Notes: generated by a model not told the origin, from the sequence alone. A stretch of DNA of 64,000 nucleotides from Streptomyces sp. CB02400 (GCF_001905725.1 NZ_LIWB01000012.1:1-64000); one strand, 5' to 3'. Shown: positions 45,193 through 53,509, counted from the stretch's first letter. Program-made: numbers and translations.

Positions 45193-46526
45193 GATACGAC
45201 AGCATCACCGAGGCCATCGGCAACACACCGCTGGTCCGCATCGATCCGGCCGTGCACGGACTGAGCAACATCGACCTGTACGCCAAACTGGAGATGCTCA
45301 ACCCGTTCGGGTCCGTCAAGGACCGGCCCGCCTGGCACATGGCCCGCCCGCACCTGGAGGAGGAGGCCGGCGGTCACGGCACGGTCGTGGAACTCTCCAG
45401 CGGCAACACGGCCAAGGCCCTGGCCCTGCTGGCCGGCCTGCACGGGCTGAAGTTCAAGAGTGTGACCAACCGGATGCGCGTACCCGAGATCAGGGAACTG
45501 CTGCTGCTCCTCGGGGCGGAGATCGAAGAACTCCCCGGGCAGAGCGAGTGCCTCGACCCGACGGACACCGACGATCCGCTCACCCGCTTCCACCAGGCCC
45601 TCTCGGAGCCCGGGAACACGTATCTGCACACCGACCAGTACTTCAACCCGCGCAACGTCGAGGCACACGCGGCCGGGACCGGACCGGAGATCGTCAAGGA
45701 TCTGGACGGACGGGCGCCGGACTGGTTCATCGCCTGTGTCGGCACGGCCGGCTCCTCGACCGGTGTCGCCCAAGTGCTGCGCGAGCACGATCCGCAGGTC
45801 CGTGTGCTCGGGCTGGTCGCCGACAAGTCCGACTTCATCCCCGGCATCCGCACGATCGACGAGGTGCACCAGGTCGGTCTGTTCGACCCGGCCACGTACG
45901 ACTCCATCGTGTCGGTCACCTCCCAGGAGGCCATCGACGGGATGGTCACCCTCATCCGCCGCTGCGGGCTGCTGTCAGGGCCGACCGGCGGTGCCGCCTA
46001 TCAGGGAGCCGTCCGGCGCCTGGCGTCCGTCGACGCCGAGTTGGCGGGCGCCGGTCTTCGCCAGAGCGCCGTCTTCATCGTGTGCGATCGGGCCGAGAGC
46101 TACCTGAGCTATGTGCGCCGGCGCCGTCCGGAGTTGCTGGGCGGAACACGGCGCGGGCACGCGGTGTCGTCGCTCACCGACAGCGAGATACGCGCCCGGG
46201 CCCGGGTCATCGGAGTCGAGGACGCCCAGCGCTGGATGGCGGAGGGGGATCCCCGTCCTCTGGTGGTCGACCTGCGCGGCCCGCACGCGTACGCCGCCCT
46301 GCACATCGAGGGCTCGATCAACATCGTCGACGAGGTGTTCGAGGAACTGGTGCGGACCGGGCTGCCGTTCAGTAAGCGGACACCGGTGCTGCTGGCCTGT
46401 CCCGTGGGGGAGAAGTCGCTGCGTTACGCCGCGTTGCTGACCCGCATGGGGCATCCGGACGTCCGCAGCCTGGCGGATGGCATCGTCGCCTGGCGGGACG
46501 CGGGCGCACCGCTGGTGAGGGAGTGA
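45189..46526 (+). CDS. Cysteine synthase-like PLP enzyme fused to a rhodanese domain
   Basis: 445 residues. Residues 1-about 310 are a fold-type II PLP enzyme of the CysK/CBS/SbnA family: EAIGNTPLVRI, PLP lysine K44 in FGSVKDRPAW, substrate loop SSGNTAKAL (71-74 SGNT; AKA in place of the usual GIA), C-terminal LSGPTGGAAYQG. Residues about 335-445 form a rhodanese domain with persulfide Cys404 in the loop CPVGEKS. The family adds a nucleophile to O-acetyl- or O-phosphoserine-type acceptors; with sulfide it makes cysteine. The fused sulfurtransferase and the desulfurase-like next gene suggest a sulfur relay. This arrangement is unfamiliar to me. Confidence 0.87.
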   Translation: MRYDSITEAIGNTPLVRIDPAVHGLSNIDLYAKLEMLNPFGSVKDRPAWHMARPHLEEEAGGHGTVVELSSGNTAKALALLAGLHGLKFKSVTNRMRVPEIRELLLLLGAEIEELPGQSECLDPTDTDDPLTRFHQALSEPGNTYLHTDQYFNPRNVEAHAAGTGPEIVKDLDGRAPDWFIACVGTAGSSTGVAQVLREHDPQVRVLGLVADKSDFIPGIRTIDEVHQVGLFDPATYDSIVSVTSQEAIDGMVTLIRRCGLLSGPTGGAAYQGAVRRLASVDAELAGAGLRQSAVFIVCDRAESYLSYVRRRRPELLGGTRRGHAVSSLTDSEIRARARVIGVEDAQRWMAEGDPRPLVVDLRGPHAYAALHIEGSINIVDEVFEELVRTGLPFSKRTPVLLACPVGEKSLRYAALLTRMGHPDVRSLADGIVAWRDAGAPLVRE

Positions 46527-46530
46527 CCTG

Positions 46531-47739
46531 ATGCGCGGCGGGACACACGACGGGGACGGGCTCTGGCAGCAGAAGGTGAGGGCACAGTTTCCGATCATCA
46601 CGGCGCATCCGGAGCTGGCGTACCTGGACAGTGCGGCGACCTCGCAGAAGCCCCAGACCGTCCTGGACGCTGTACAGGCCTACCTGACCACGTCGAACGC
46701 CAACGCGGGCCGCGGCACCTATCCCTGGGCCAACCGGACCACGGGTGTGATCGAACGCGCTCGCGAGCGGCTCAAGGAGTTCCTCGGCGACCGGGAACCG
46801 GACCGCTCCACCGTCCACTTCACCAGCGGAACGACCGAGGGCCTGCGCACCGTCGCCCGTGACTGGCTCGTTGAGCACCTCACCGACGGCGACGAGATCC
46901 TGGTCCCGTTCTCCGACCACCGGGCCAACCTCGAACCCTGGCTCGAAGCCCGGCGCCTGCTCGCGGAGCGCGGCATCGAGGTGCGCGTCCGCGCCCTGCC
47001 GTGTCAGGAGGCCTCCGGCGACTACGATCACCGTGCCCTCGCCGACGCCGTCGGCCCCCGCACCCGCTTCGTCGCCGCCACCCATGTCCATCATGTCTAC
47101 GGCGGGGACATGAACGTCCACCGCCTGCGCGCCGCCGTGGGCCCCGACGTGCCCATCTGCCTGGACGCCGCGCAGAGCGTCGGCCATCTTCCCCTCCGGG
47201 TCGGCGATCCGGCGCTCGACGTGGATTTCGTCGTCTTCTCAGGGCACAAGGCACTGGCCCTGCCCGGCACCGGCGCGGTGTGGGCGCGCAACACCCGCGG
47301 ACCCGTCCTGGTGCCCCCCGGCTGGCAGGGCACCCCCAACACCGTGGGCATCGTCTCGTTGCTGGCCGCCCTCGACTGGCTGGACGCGGTCGGCGTCGAC
47401 CGCATCGCAGCCCACGTCACCCGTCTGGCCACCCGCCTGACCGACCGGCTGCGCCACCTGGACGCCTACGAGGTCCTCGGCTGCCCCGCCAGTCTGGCCG
47501 CCGACTCCACGCTGCCCGCGGCCCAGCGACGGCACGGCATCGTCACCTTGCGGCACCGTGACATCCCGTCCGACGACCTCGGGTTCATCCTCTTCAGCCA
47601 CGGCTTCATGGTCCGGGCCGACAGTCTCTGCCAGGCGGGCGCGGACGACAAGGCCGGATCCGTGCGGGTGAGCCTGCACGTCTACAACACGGACGAGGAG
47701 ATCGACCGCCTGCTGACCGTTCTCGACTCCATGGCGTGA
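46531..47739 (+). CDS. Class V aminotransferase/cysteine desulfurase-like PLP enzyme (SufS-like)
   Basis: 402 residues. YLDSAATSQKPQTVLDAV, ANAGRGTYPWANRTT, HFTSGTTEGLRTVAR, LDAAQSVGHLPLRV, PLP lysine K240 in FSGHKALALPGTGAVW. A cysteine, C367 in RADSLCQ, stands five residues after Arg exactly as the catalytic Cys does in SufS (RTGHHC), so desulfurase activity is plausible. The C-terminal VRVSLHVYNTDEEIDRLL is typical of the family. It begins 4 bp after the cysteine synthase-rhodanese gene. It could hand persulfide sulfur to that rhodanese; a lyase or aminotransferase role is the alternative. A Zur box follows directly. Confidence 0.87.
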   Translation: MRGGTHDGDGLWQQKVRAQFPIITAHPELAYLDSAATSQKPQTVLDAVQAYLTTSNANAGRGTYPWANRTTGVIERARERLKEFLGDREPDRSTVHFTSGTTEGLRTVARDWLVEHLTDGDEILVPFSDHRANLEPWLEARRLLAERGIEVRVRALPCQEASGDYDHRALADAVGPRTRFVAATHVHHVYGGDMNVHRLRAAVGPDVPICLDAAQSVGHLPLRVGDPALDVDFVVFSGHKALALPGTGAVWARNTRGPVLVPPGWQGTPNTVGIVSLLAALDWLDAVGVDRIAAHVTRLATRLTDRLRHLDAYEVLGCPASLAADSTLPAAQRRHGIVTLRHRDIPSDDLGFILFSHGFMVRADSLCQAGADDKAGSVRVSLHVYNTDEEIDRLLTVLDSMA

Positions 47740-47747
47740 ACGGCTAT

Positions 47748-47762
47748 TGATAATCGTTTCCA
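47748..47762 (+). promoter_or_regulatory. Zur box (predicted)
   Basis: TGATAATCGTTTCCA, 9 bp after the desulfurase-like gene and 58 bp before the methyltransferase gene at 47820. It suggests that gene has its own zinc-repressed promoter. Confidence 0.8.
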
Positions 47763-47819
47763 CCTGTAGATTGCACGGTAGGTGCTGACAGGAGAGAGAC
47801 GGAAGAGGGGCGCGACCGG

Positions 47820-48581
47820 ATGGGCGTGAGCATGGATGCGGCCAGGACGTGGGTGGAGCGCTGGGAGCGGCAGCAGCAGCGGTACGCGGTGGACCGAGAG
47901 GAACGCTTCACGGTGATCTCGGACGTCGTGGAGCACGTCTGCGCCGGCCGTGCCCGGCCCCTCCTGCTGGACCTGGGCTGCGGGCCCGGTTCCCTGTCCT
48001 CCAGGCTCGCCCGCCGCCTGCCGGACGCGGAGATCGTCGCGGTCGACATGGACCCCGTACTGCTGGAGCTGGGGCGCACCCACCACGCGGACGCCGCCCG
48101 CTATGCGCACGCGGTGATCGGTGAGCACGGCTGGGTCGATGCCCTGGAACTGCCCCGCAGCCTGGACGTCGCCGTCTCGACGACGGCCCTGCACTACCTC
48201 CCCGCCCGCGTCCTGCTGGAGACCTACCGCTCCCTCGCGGCCCTGCTCCGCCCTGGCGGGGCGCTGGTCAACGGGGACCACTTCCCTCCGGACGTGCGGT
48301 CCTGCTCGGACCTGACCGCTCATGTGGGGCGCCGTCGGGCCGAGCGGGCGGGCGATCACGGCAGCGAGGACTGGGAGGCCTGGTGGCGGGCTGCGGCCCT
48401 GGACCCCGAGCTGGCCGACCTGTTCGAGCAGCGGGAGCGAAGCCGTCCGTCGTCCGGCGGCGGCAACCGGCACCTCTCCGTGGGCCGCCACGCCGAACTG
48501 CTGCACCAGGCGGGATTCAGCCGCGTCACACCGGTGTGGCAGGTGGGGGACAGCCGTGTGCTCGTGGCGTTGAAGGACTGA
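47820..48581 (+). CDS. Zur-boxed SAM-dependent methyltransferase
   Basis: 253 residues. Motif I LLLDLGCGPGSLSSRLARRLP (about 43-63), IVAVDMDPVLLELG, and post-motif SLDVAVSTTALHYL. The ATG at 47820 follows GGAAGAGGGG; an ATG 12 nt later is an alternative. It sits just downstream of the PLP operon and behind its own Zur box, which ties the PLP operon region to zinc starvation. The substrate is unknown. Confidence 0.86.
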   Translation: MGVSMDAARTWVERWERQQQRYAVDREERFTVISDVVEHVCAGRARPLLLDLGCGPGSLSSRLARRLPDAEIVAVDMDPVLLELGRTHHADAARYAHAVIGEHGWVDALELPRSLDVAVSTTALHYLPARVLLETYRSLAALLRPGGALVNGDHFPPDVRSCSDLTAHVGRRRAERAGDHGSEDWEAWWRAAALDPELADLFEQRERSRPSSGGGNRHLSVGRHAELLHQAGFSRVTPVWQVGDSRVLVALKD

Positions 48582-48660
48582 CGGGCTCTCGGGTCTGCGT
48601 CGGCCCCCGCCTCGGCGCTCCGTCGGGAGGCGTTGTCGCCGGGGTGTGCCGACGCCGTCG

Positions 48661-49218
48661 TCACAGTGCGAGGCTCATGAGGATCTCGTCGCGGTAGTCA
48701 CCAGGCGCCAGACGCAGCGCTCCCGGCCACCGGCCGACCTCGGTCCAGCCGGCCTTGCGGTAGAAGTGCTCGAGCCCCAGACCGGCCCGCACCGTCAGTC
48801 TGAGTCGCTCCAAGCCCATCTCCTCCCGTGCGACGTGGTGGACGCGACGCATCAGTGCGGCCCCGATACCCAGCCCCCTGAGGTGCACCTGCGTCTGCAC
48901 GTGGTTCACCACACCGCAGTGCGCTTCGAGCGGGTGCGCCTCGCGGCGGAGGAGCAGCCAGCCCGCGAGGTCGCCGTCGAGCGTGGCCGCCAGCAGCCTG
49001 CCGCGCTCGGGCGCCAGATGCTCCGCGATACGGTCGACGGCGGCTTCGAGGTCCGCCGGTGTCAGGGGCGGCAGCGGACAGCCCGCTGGAACGACCGCCC
49101 CGCCGGAGTTGACCACCGTGGCCCAACAGACGGCGAGTTCCCGCCTGAGGACGCCGGGGAGCTCGGGCGACCGAGTGAACTGGGTGAACGTGGGGGTGGC
49201 GACTTCGAATGCTGTCAC
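48661..49218 (-). CDS. GNAT-family N-acetyltransferase
   Basis: 185 residues from a GTG at 49218. The acetyl-CoA loop is QVHLRGLGIGAALMRRVHHVA (about 114-134), followed by LRLTVRAGLGLEHFYRKAGW. It is convergent with the Zur-boxed methyltransferase gene. No regulatory palindrome upstream is visible. The substrate is unknown. Confidence 0.87.
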   Translation of the reverse strand: MTAFEVATPTFTQFTRSPELPGVLRRELAVCWATVVNSGGAVVPAGCPLPPLTPADLEAAVDRIAEHLAPERGRLLAATLDGDLAGWLLLRREAHPLEAHCGVVNHVQTQVHLRGLGIGAALMRRVHHVAREEMGLERLRLTVRAGLGLEHFYRKAGWTEVGRWPGALRLAPGDYRDEILMSLAL

Positions 49219-49674
49219 GTGGAAAAGCTTGTCACGGCACCCGCTGTCGAACGGTGCGATCGTGTGCCCGCGGTCGGGGGTGTCGGCAAGCCCGTGGCCA
49301 CCTCACCGGCCCGCTGGACGGCCGCATAGGCCCCTGTCTGCGCACCTCGCGATCGACAGACTCGGGCGAACTGCCAAGAGCCTTGTGATTGCCCGGCCTT
49401 ACTGGACAAGACGTTGTGCGCGTGACGTGGCGAGATGCCTCTCGTGTCGATTTCGCGGCCCCGCACCCGGATTGTCACGGCCGCATCGACCACCAGGTCG
49501 AGGTGGGTGGATCCCGGAGCGAACTGGGTGACGTGACAGTCGCGTTGACGGCCCGTATCGATGTGGTGAGGGCCGGTGCGGTGCTGCCGCCGAGCCGTCG
49601 GCGGCTGTCGCCACCTGTCCCCGGACGGCTCTCCTCGCCCGCCCGGCGCGAGGATCGGGCGCAGCACATGCGTG
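49219..49674. other. Intergenic stretch, possibly a gene relic
   Basis: About 455 bp. A minus-strand frame contains HVTQFAPGSTHLDLVVDAAV and similar text, but with no start, no domain and abrupt composition changes. I cannot call a gene. Confidence 0.35.
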
Positions 49675-50106
49675 TCAGGCGTCCGTTCGGCCGCCGTCGC
49701 GTCCGGCGTGACAGTTGTCGCACACCCCGGTCAGTTCGAGTGTGTGGTCCACGTCGTGGAACCCGGTGACGCGCGCCACCTCGACCGCCCACCGCTCGAC
49801 TTCCTCGGAGTCCACGGCGAGACTGAGGCCGCAGCGCCGGCACAGAAGGTAGTGCCGGTGGCCGTCGGCGGGCCGGTGACGGTAGAGGCGTTCACCGTCG
49901 CTGTCGCGCACCATGTCCACCTGGCCCGACGCCTCCAGCAGGCGGAGCGTGCGGTAGACGGTGGTCAGGCCGACCACGACACCGTCCGCCGTGAGCGCCG
50001 CGTGCAGGGTCTGGGCGGAGGTGAAGCCGTCGCAGGCGGTCAACGCCTGCAGAACCGCGGCCCGTTGCGGGGTGGGTCGCCACTCGCCGAGGGTCGTTCC
50101 GTGCAT
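49675..50106 (-). CDS. Fur/Zur-family metalloregulator
   Basis: 143 residues. The winged helix has TPQRAAVLQALTACDGFTSAQTLH and the recognition-helix region VGLTTVYRTLRLLE. Metal sites: YRHRPADGHRHYLLCRRCG and the C-terminal CDNC, i.e. the two CxxC pairs of the structural zinc site plus His-rich regulatory ligands. It lies 66 bp after a CobW gene on the same strand, among alternative ribosomal protein genes, so zinc sensing is likely. Streptomyces normally keep zur beside the znu genes, so this may be a second paralogue. It might bind the boxes listed here. Confidence 0.9.
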   Translation of the reverse strand: MHGTTLGEWRPTPQRAAVLQALTACDGFTSAQTLHAALTADGVVVGLTTVYRTLRLLEASGQVDMVRDSDGERLYRHRPADGHRHYLLCRRCGLSLAVDSEEVERWAVEVARVTGFHDVDHTLELTGVCDNCHAGRDGGRTDA

Positions 50107-50172
50107 GTGTGTGCCTCCGTAGCGGTGGGGACGGCCGGGACGGCCGAATGCGTCCGACCGCCCCGGGTCCGG

Positions 50173-51348
50173 TTACACGGCCGCTGTCAGGGACGAGGAT
50201 CCATGTTCGTCTTCGTGCGCGCAGACTTCTCCGGTTTCCCAGCCGGGGAAGGGGTCGGTCGTGGGTGCCGGCTCTCCCACGACCATGAGGCAGCCGGCCA
50301 GAGCGGCACGAAGACGATCGGCCTGCAGGCCGATACCGATGAAGACCAGCTCCTGGGCGTGCGGTGCGTCGGCATCGCGGACCCCGGAGGGTTCGAAACG
50401 GGCGACGGAACCGGCCTGGGACCACAAGCCGGTCACGCCGTTCCGGCCGGCGAGGGTGAAGAAGCCCTTGGACCGCAGGACCCGGCCGTACGTGCCGCTG
50501 TCCATGTCCCGGGTGACGAAGTCCCAGAGCCGTGCCGGATGGAAGGGCGCCGCCGACCGGAAGACGAGGGAGGAGATGCCGTACTCCTCGGTCTCCGGGA
50601 CGTGGTCGCCGTTCAGCTCCTGCACCCAGCCCGGTGCCTGCTGGGCGCGTTCCAGGTCGAAGCGTCCGGTTGCCAGGATCTCGCGGGCGTCGATGCGGCC
50701 GTGCACCGAGTTGATCAACCGGGCCCTCGGATTCAACCGCGCGAGCACCCCGCGCAGCCGGTCGGCGTCGGCGTCGTCGACCAAGTCCAGCTTGTTGAGC
50801 ACGAGTACGTCGGCGAACTCCACCTGGTCGACCAGCAGGTCGCTCACGGTGCGTTCGTCGTCCTCGTAGGGGGCCAGGCCCCGTTCGGCGAGGTCGTCCC
50901 CGGTGTCCAGTTCGGCGAGGAAGTTGGCGGCGTCGACGACGGTGATCATGGTGTCCAGCCGGGCCACGTCCCCCAGCACGGCTCCGTCGTCGCGGGCGAA
51001 GGCGAAGGTGGCGGCCACGGGCATCGGCTCGGAGATGCCGCTCGACTCGATGAGCAGGTAGTCGAAGCGGCCTTCTTGGGCGAGGCGGTCGACCTCCTCC
51101 AGCAGGTCGTCCCGCAGCGTGCAGCAGATGCAGCCGTTGGTCATCTCCACCAGGCGCTCCTCGGTGCGGGAGAGCGCCGCCTCGCCCCCGCGCACGAGGG
51201 CGGCGTCGACGTTGACCTCGCTCATGTCGTTGACGATCACCGCCACGCGCAGGCCCTCGCGGTTGGTGAGGACGTGGTTGAGGAGGGTTGTCTTGCCGGC
51301 GCCGAGGAAGCCCGACAGCACGGTGACGGGCAGGCGCTGTGAGGACAT
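50173..51348 (-). CDS. COG0523 (CobW-like) GTPase, putative zinc chaperone
   Basis: 391 residues from ATG 51348. Walker A GFLGAGKTTLLNH, metal motif GCICC, Walker B-like LLIESSGISEP, NKLD guanine motif, and a C-terminal CobW_C domain ending in a His/Glu-rich AHEDEH segment. All GTPase elements are intact. It follows the L32 paralogue by 5 bp and both lie behind a Zur box. Members of this family under Zur control hand zinc to client enzymes during starvation. Confidence 0.93.
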   Translation of the reverse strand: MSSQRLPVTVLSGFLGAGKTTLLNHVLTNREGLRVAVIVNDMSEVNVDAALVRGGEAALSRTEERLVEMTNGCICCTLRDDLLEEVDRLAQEGRFDYLLIESSGISEPMPVAATFAFARDDGAVLGDVARLDTMITVVDAANFLAELDTGDDLAERGLAPYEDDERTVSDLLVDQVEFADVLVLNKLDLVDDADADRLRGVLARLNPRARLINSVHGRIDAREILATGRFDLERAQQAPGWVQELNGDHVPETEEYGISSLVFRSAAPFHPARLWDFVTRDMDSGTYGRVLRSKGFFTLAGRNGVTGLWSQAGSVARFEPSGVRDADAPHAQELVFIGIGLQADRLRAALAGCLMVVGEPAPTTDPFPGWETGEVCAHEDEHGSSSLTAAV

Positions 51349-51353
51349 CGGCG

Positions 51354-51524
51354 TCAGTCCTCCGGGCGCAGCAGGCCGCGCCGGTAGGCGGGCACGAGGT
51401 GCTGCGGCACCCGGTGGGTCACACCGTCCACCGTGACCGGCACCAGATTCGGCGTCGCCGCCTTCCACTGGGCGCGTCGGTGGCGGGTGTTGCTGCGGGA
51501 CATCTTGCGCTTGGGCACGGCCAT
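51354..51524 (-). CDS. rpmF: Cysteine-free ribosomal protein L32 paralogue
   Basis: 56 residues. The N-terminus MAVPKRKMSRSNTRHRRAQW is diagnostic of bL32. The four cysteines of the zinc-ribbon form are absent, so this is the zinc-independent (C-) version. ATG 51524. It is the first gene of a zinc-repressed unit with the CobW gene 5 bp downstream. It is expected to replace the zinc-binding L32 in ribosomes when zinc is scarce. Confidence 0.92.
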   Translation of the reverse strand: MAVPKRKMSRSNTRHRRAQWKAATPNLVPVTVDGVTHRVPQHLVPAYRRGLLRPED

Positions 51525-51615
51525 GGTGGTTCCTCTCGGTCAGGAAGGGGGATCGCCTCGATCGGTGCGGAGAGCTTCAACCACGACACCGCACCGGAGA
51601 GACATTGATAGCATA

Positions 51616-51630
51616 CGATAACGGTTTTCA
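51616..51630 (-). promoter_or_regulatory. Zur box before rpmF-cobW (predicted)
   Basis: On the minus strand TGAAAACCGTTATCG, followed by TATGCT as a possible -10. It lies about 92 bp upstream of the L32 gene. Confidence 0.78.
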
Positions 51631-52694
51631 TATCCGATAGTTGTCGTCGGACGGTATGGCGCAGCAGCAGGCGGGCAAACGGTTGCGTACCGACGGTGAG
51701 CATCTGGGTCCAGGGCGCCAAACCGCGGTGTCGGTCACGTCCGCGCACGTCGACCGCATGCGTGCCTCGGTTTTGCTGAGGGGGTCGTGCTGCTCCTGGG
51801 CGTTGGGGAAGCGCATGCCCGTGGTGTCCAGTGCCAGAAGGAGGATCGGGGAAACGATCGCTGGTCAGGCCGGGCACGCGGTGCACGTCGCCTGCGTCGA
51901 GGGACGGCAGTACGGCTTCGGCGCGTGGACGCTCCGCGGAACAATGCCTCGTCCAGCGGTCCGCGCCGTTATTGGGTGGGTGGCGGTGGCCGACCCGAGG
52001 TACCGGAAGATACGCCCGTCCGTCGGGCTGCCGATCGCCGCCGTCTGCCGTCCGCGGCGGATCGGCTCCGTCGAAGCGGATGTCACCTCGCACCGTCGGC
52101 CTCCACATCGTCAGGTGGCCGGCGTGAGTCACCGGCGACCACAGGGAGCCCTGACCTTTCCGGTCACCTCGGCGTCCTACGGCCCCACCGGCGGCGGGCC
52201 CACGCTCCAGTGACTGCACACCACCTCCTTCACCTGCCACCGGTGGCGCCGGCGCAGAAGGAGCGCTGCGAACGGCGCTGCAGGTATGCATTGGTGGGCG
52301 AGGAGGCGAGTCCGTGCCGGCACATCAGGACAGAGCTGCCGGCCGGAGGGCGGGTGCCTCCGAGCCCGGGCGCATACCTGTGCCGGGACGACTTCGCAGG
52401 TGTGGTGGAGGGGATGTGGGGGTCCTGTTCCTCGGGTCGGTTGACGACGGCCTGGGAGCCGGCGGGTGGTGGGCGCGGTTCGCCGGGACGGCCGGGCCGA
52501 AGACATCGTCGGCGGTGCGGTCCTCGTGAGGCGCGATACTGCTGATGACCAGCCGGGCGGTCCGGGGTAAGGGCATACACCCTCGGCGCGTCTCGTCGGC
52601 CCGCCGGGTACGGCGGGCCGACGGGCGGCGTGGACACCGGCCGGCGTCCGCGGCGGCAGGGTACGGATGCGGCCTTGGCGTCAGCGGAGTCCGG
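51631..52694. other. About 1 kb without a supported gene
   Basis: Between the rpmF-cobW unit and rpsN. Several long open frames exist on both strands, but none has a start with a ribosome site or a recognisable domain. A minus-strand frame (LLLALDTTGMRFPNAQEQ and surrounding text) interrupted by stops may be a relic. I judge it non-coding or eroded. Confidence 0.4.
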
Positions 52695-53000
52695 TCACCA
52701 GGAAGACTTGGTCACTCCGGGCAGGAAACCGGCGTGTGCCTGTTCCCGGGTGCGGACCCGGGACAGACCGAACTTGCGAAGGTGGCCGCGGGGGCGGCCG
52801 TCCACGCTGTCGCGGTTGCGCACCCGAGTGGCGCTGGCATTGCGTGGTTGCCGACGCAGCTCCGCCAGCGCGCTCCGACGCTCGTCCTCGGTCGACGAGG
52901 GGCGGCGGATGATCTCCTTGAGTTCGGCCCGCCGGGCGGCGTACCGCTCGACGGTCTCCCTGCGCTTCTCGTTCTGTGCGATCTTGCTCTTCTTCGCCAT
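52695..53000 (-). CDS. rpsN2: Cysteine-free ribosomal protein S14 paralogue
   Basis: 101 residues beginning MAKKSKIAQNEKRRE and ending with the uS14 signature GRPRGHLRKFGLSRVRTREQA. It has no cysteines and full (E. coli-like) length, i.e. the zinc-independent form, while actinobacterial housekeeping S14 is often the short zinc-binding type. Its ATG overlaps the L28 stop (TGATG). It is expressed with rpmB2 from the Zur-boxed divergent promoter. Confidence 0.95.
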   Translation of the reverse strand: MAKKSKIAQNEKRRETVERYAARRAELKEIIRRPSSTEDERRSALAELRRQPRNASATRVRNRDSVDGRPRGHLRKFGLSRVRTREQAHAGFLPGVTKSSW

Positions 53001-53236
53001 CAGACCTTCCCCCCGCGCGCCCGGATCCGCGCCACGGCCGCCTCGATGCCGATGGCATCCACCGTCTTGATCGCCTTGGCGCTCAGCGTCAGGCGGACAT
53101 GGCGGCCCTCGCTGGGGAGCCAGTAGCGCTTGTGCTGGATGTTCGGGTCGAAGCGGCGCGAGGTGCGCCGGTGCGAGTGGGAGATCTTGTTGCCGAAGCC
53201 CGGCTTGGCGCCGGTCAGTTGGCAGTGGGCGGACAT
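53000..53236 (-). CDS. rpmB2: Zinc-independent ribosomal protein L28 paralogue
   Basis: 78 residues: MSAHCQLTGAKPGFGNKISH, RRFDPNIQHKRYW, VRLTLSAKAIKTVD. Only one cysteine remains, so no zinc ribbon can form. ATG at 53236 with AGGCAGG 8 nt upstream; a longer N-terminus is not supported. It is the first gene of the minus-strand unit with rpsN2. Confidence 0.95.
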   Translation of the reverse strand: MSAHCQLTGAKPGFGNKISHSHRRTSRRFDPNIQHKRYWLPSEGRHVRLTLSAKAIKTVDAIGIEAAVARIRARGGKV

Positions 53237-53276
53237 GGGTGTTACCTGCCTCTCTGTAGCCACTGGCTATTGGTAA

Positions 53277-53291
53277 TGGAAATCATTCTCA
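53277..53291. promoter_or_regulatory. Zur box in divergent rpmB2/rpmG2 promoter (predicted)
   Basis: TGGAAATCATTCTCA. The -10-like TATACT (53292-53297) abuts it, ending 6 nt before the rpmG2 ATG, so that transcript is probably leaderless and directly blocked by Zur. The same box can serve rpmB2-rpsN2. Confidence 0.9.
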
Positions 53292-53303
53292 TATACTAGC
53301 CTC

Positions 53304-53468
53304 ATGGCACGCAACGAACTTCGCCCGGTCATCAAGCTGCGCTCCACCGCGGGCACCGGCTTCACCTACGTCACCCGCAAGAACCGGCGCAACAACCCCG
53401 ACCGGATGGTGCTGCGCAAGTACGACCCCGTCGTCGGCCGCCACGTCGACTTCCGCGAAGAACGCTGA
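53304..53468 (+). CDS. rpmG2: Cysteine-free ribosomal protein L33 paralogue
   Basis: 54 residues: MARNELRPVIKLRSTAGTGF, YVTRKNRRNNPDRMVLRKYDP. No cysteine, hence the C- type. The ATG is immediately downstream of a -10 element with no room for a ribosome site. First of four plus-strand genes with rpmE2, a CobW paralogue and rpsR2. Confidence 0.95.
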   Translation: MARNELRPVIKLRSTAGTGFTYVTRKNRRNNPDRMVLRKYDPVVGRHVDFREER

Positions 53469-53509
53469 AATCCCCCTCCGTCTCACCCTTCGAAAGGTTC
53501 TCCTCGGCC

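Noticed and set aside
51641..52213. 190-codon plus-strand frame in the gap before rpsN2
   Set aside because: No ribosome site, no domain, and a competing frame on the other strand; treated as non-coding or eroded.
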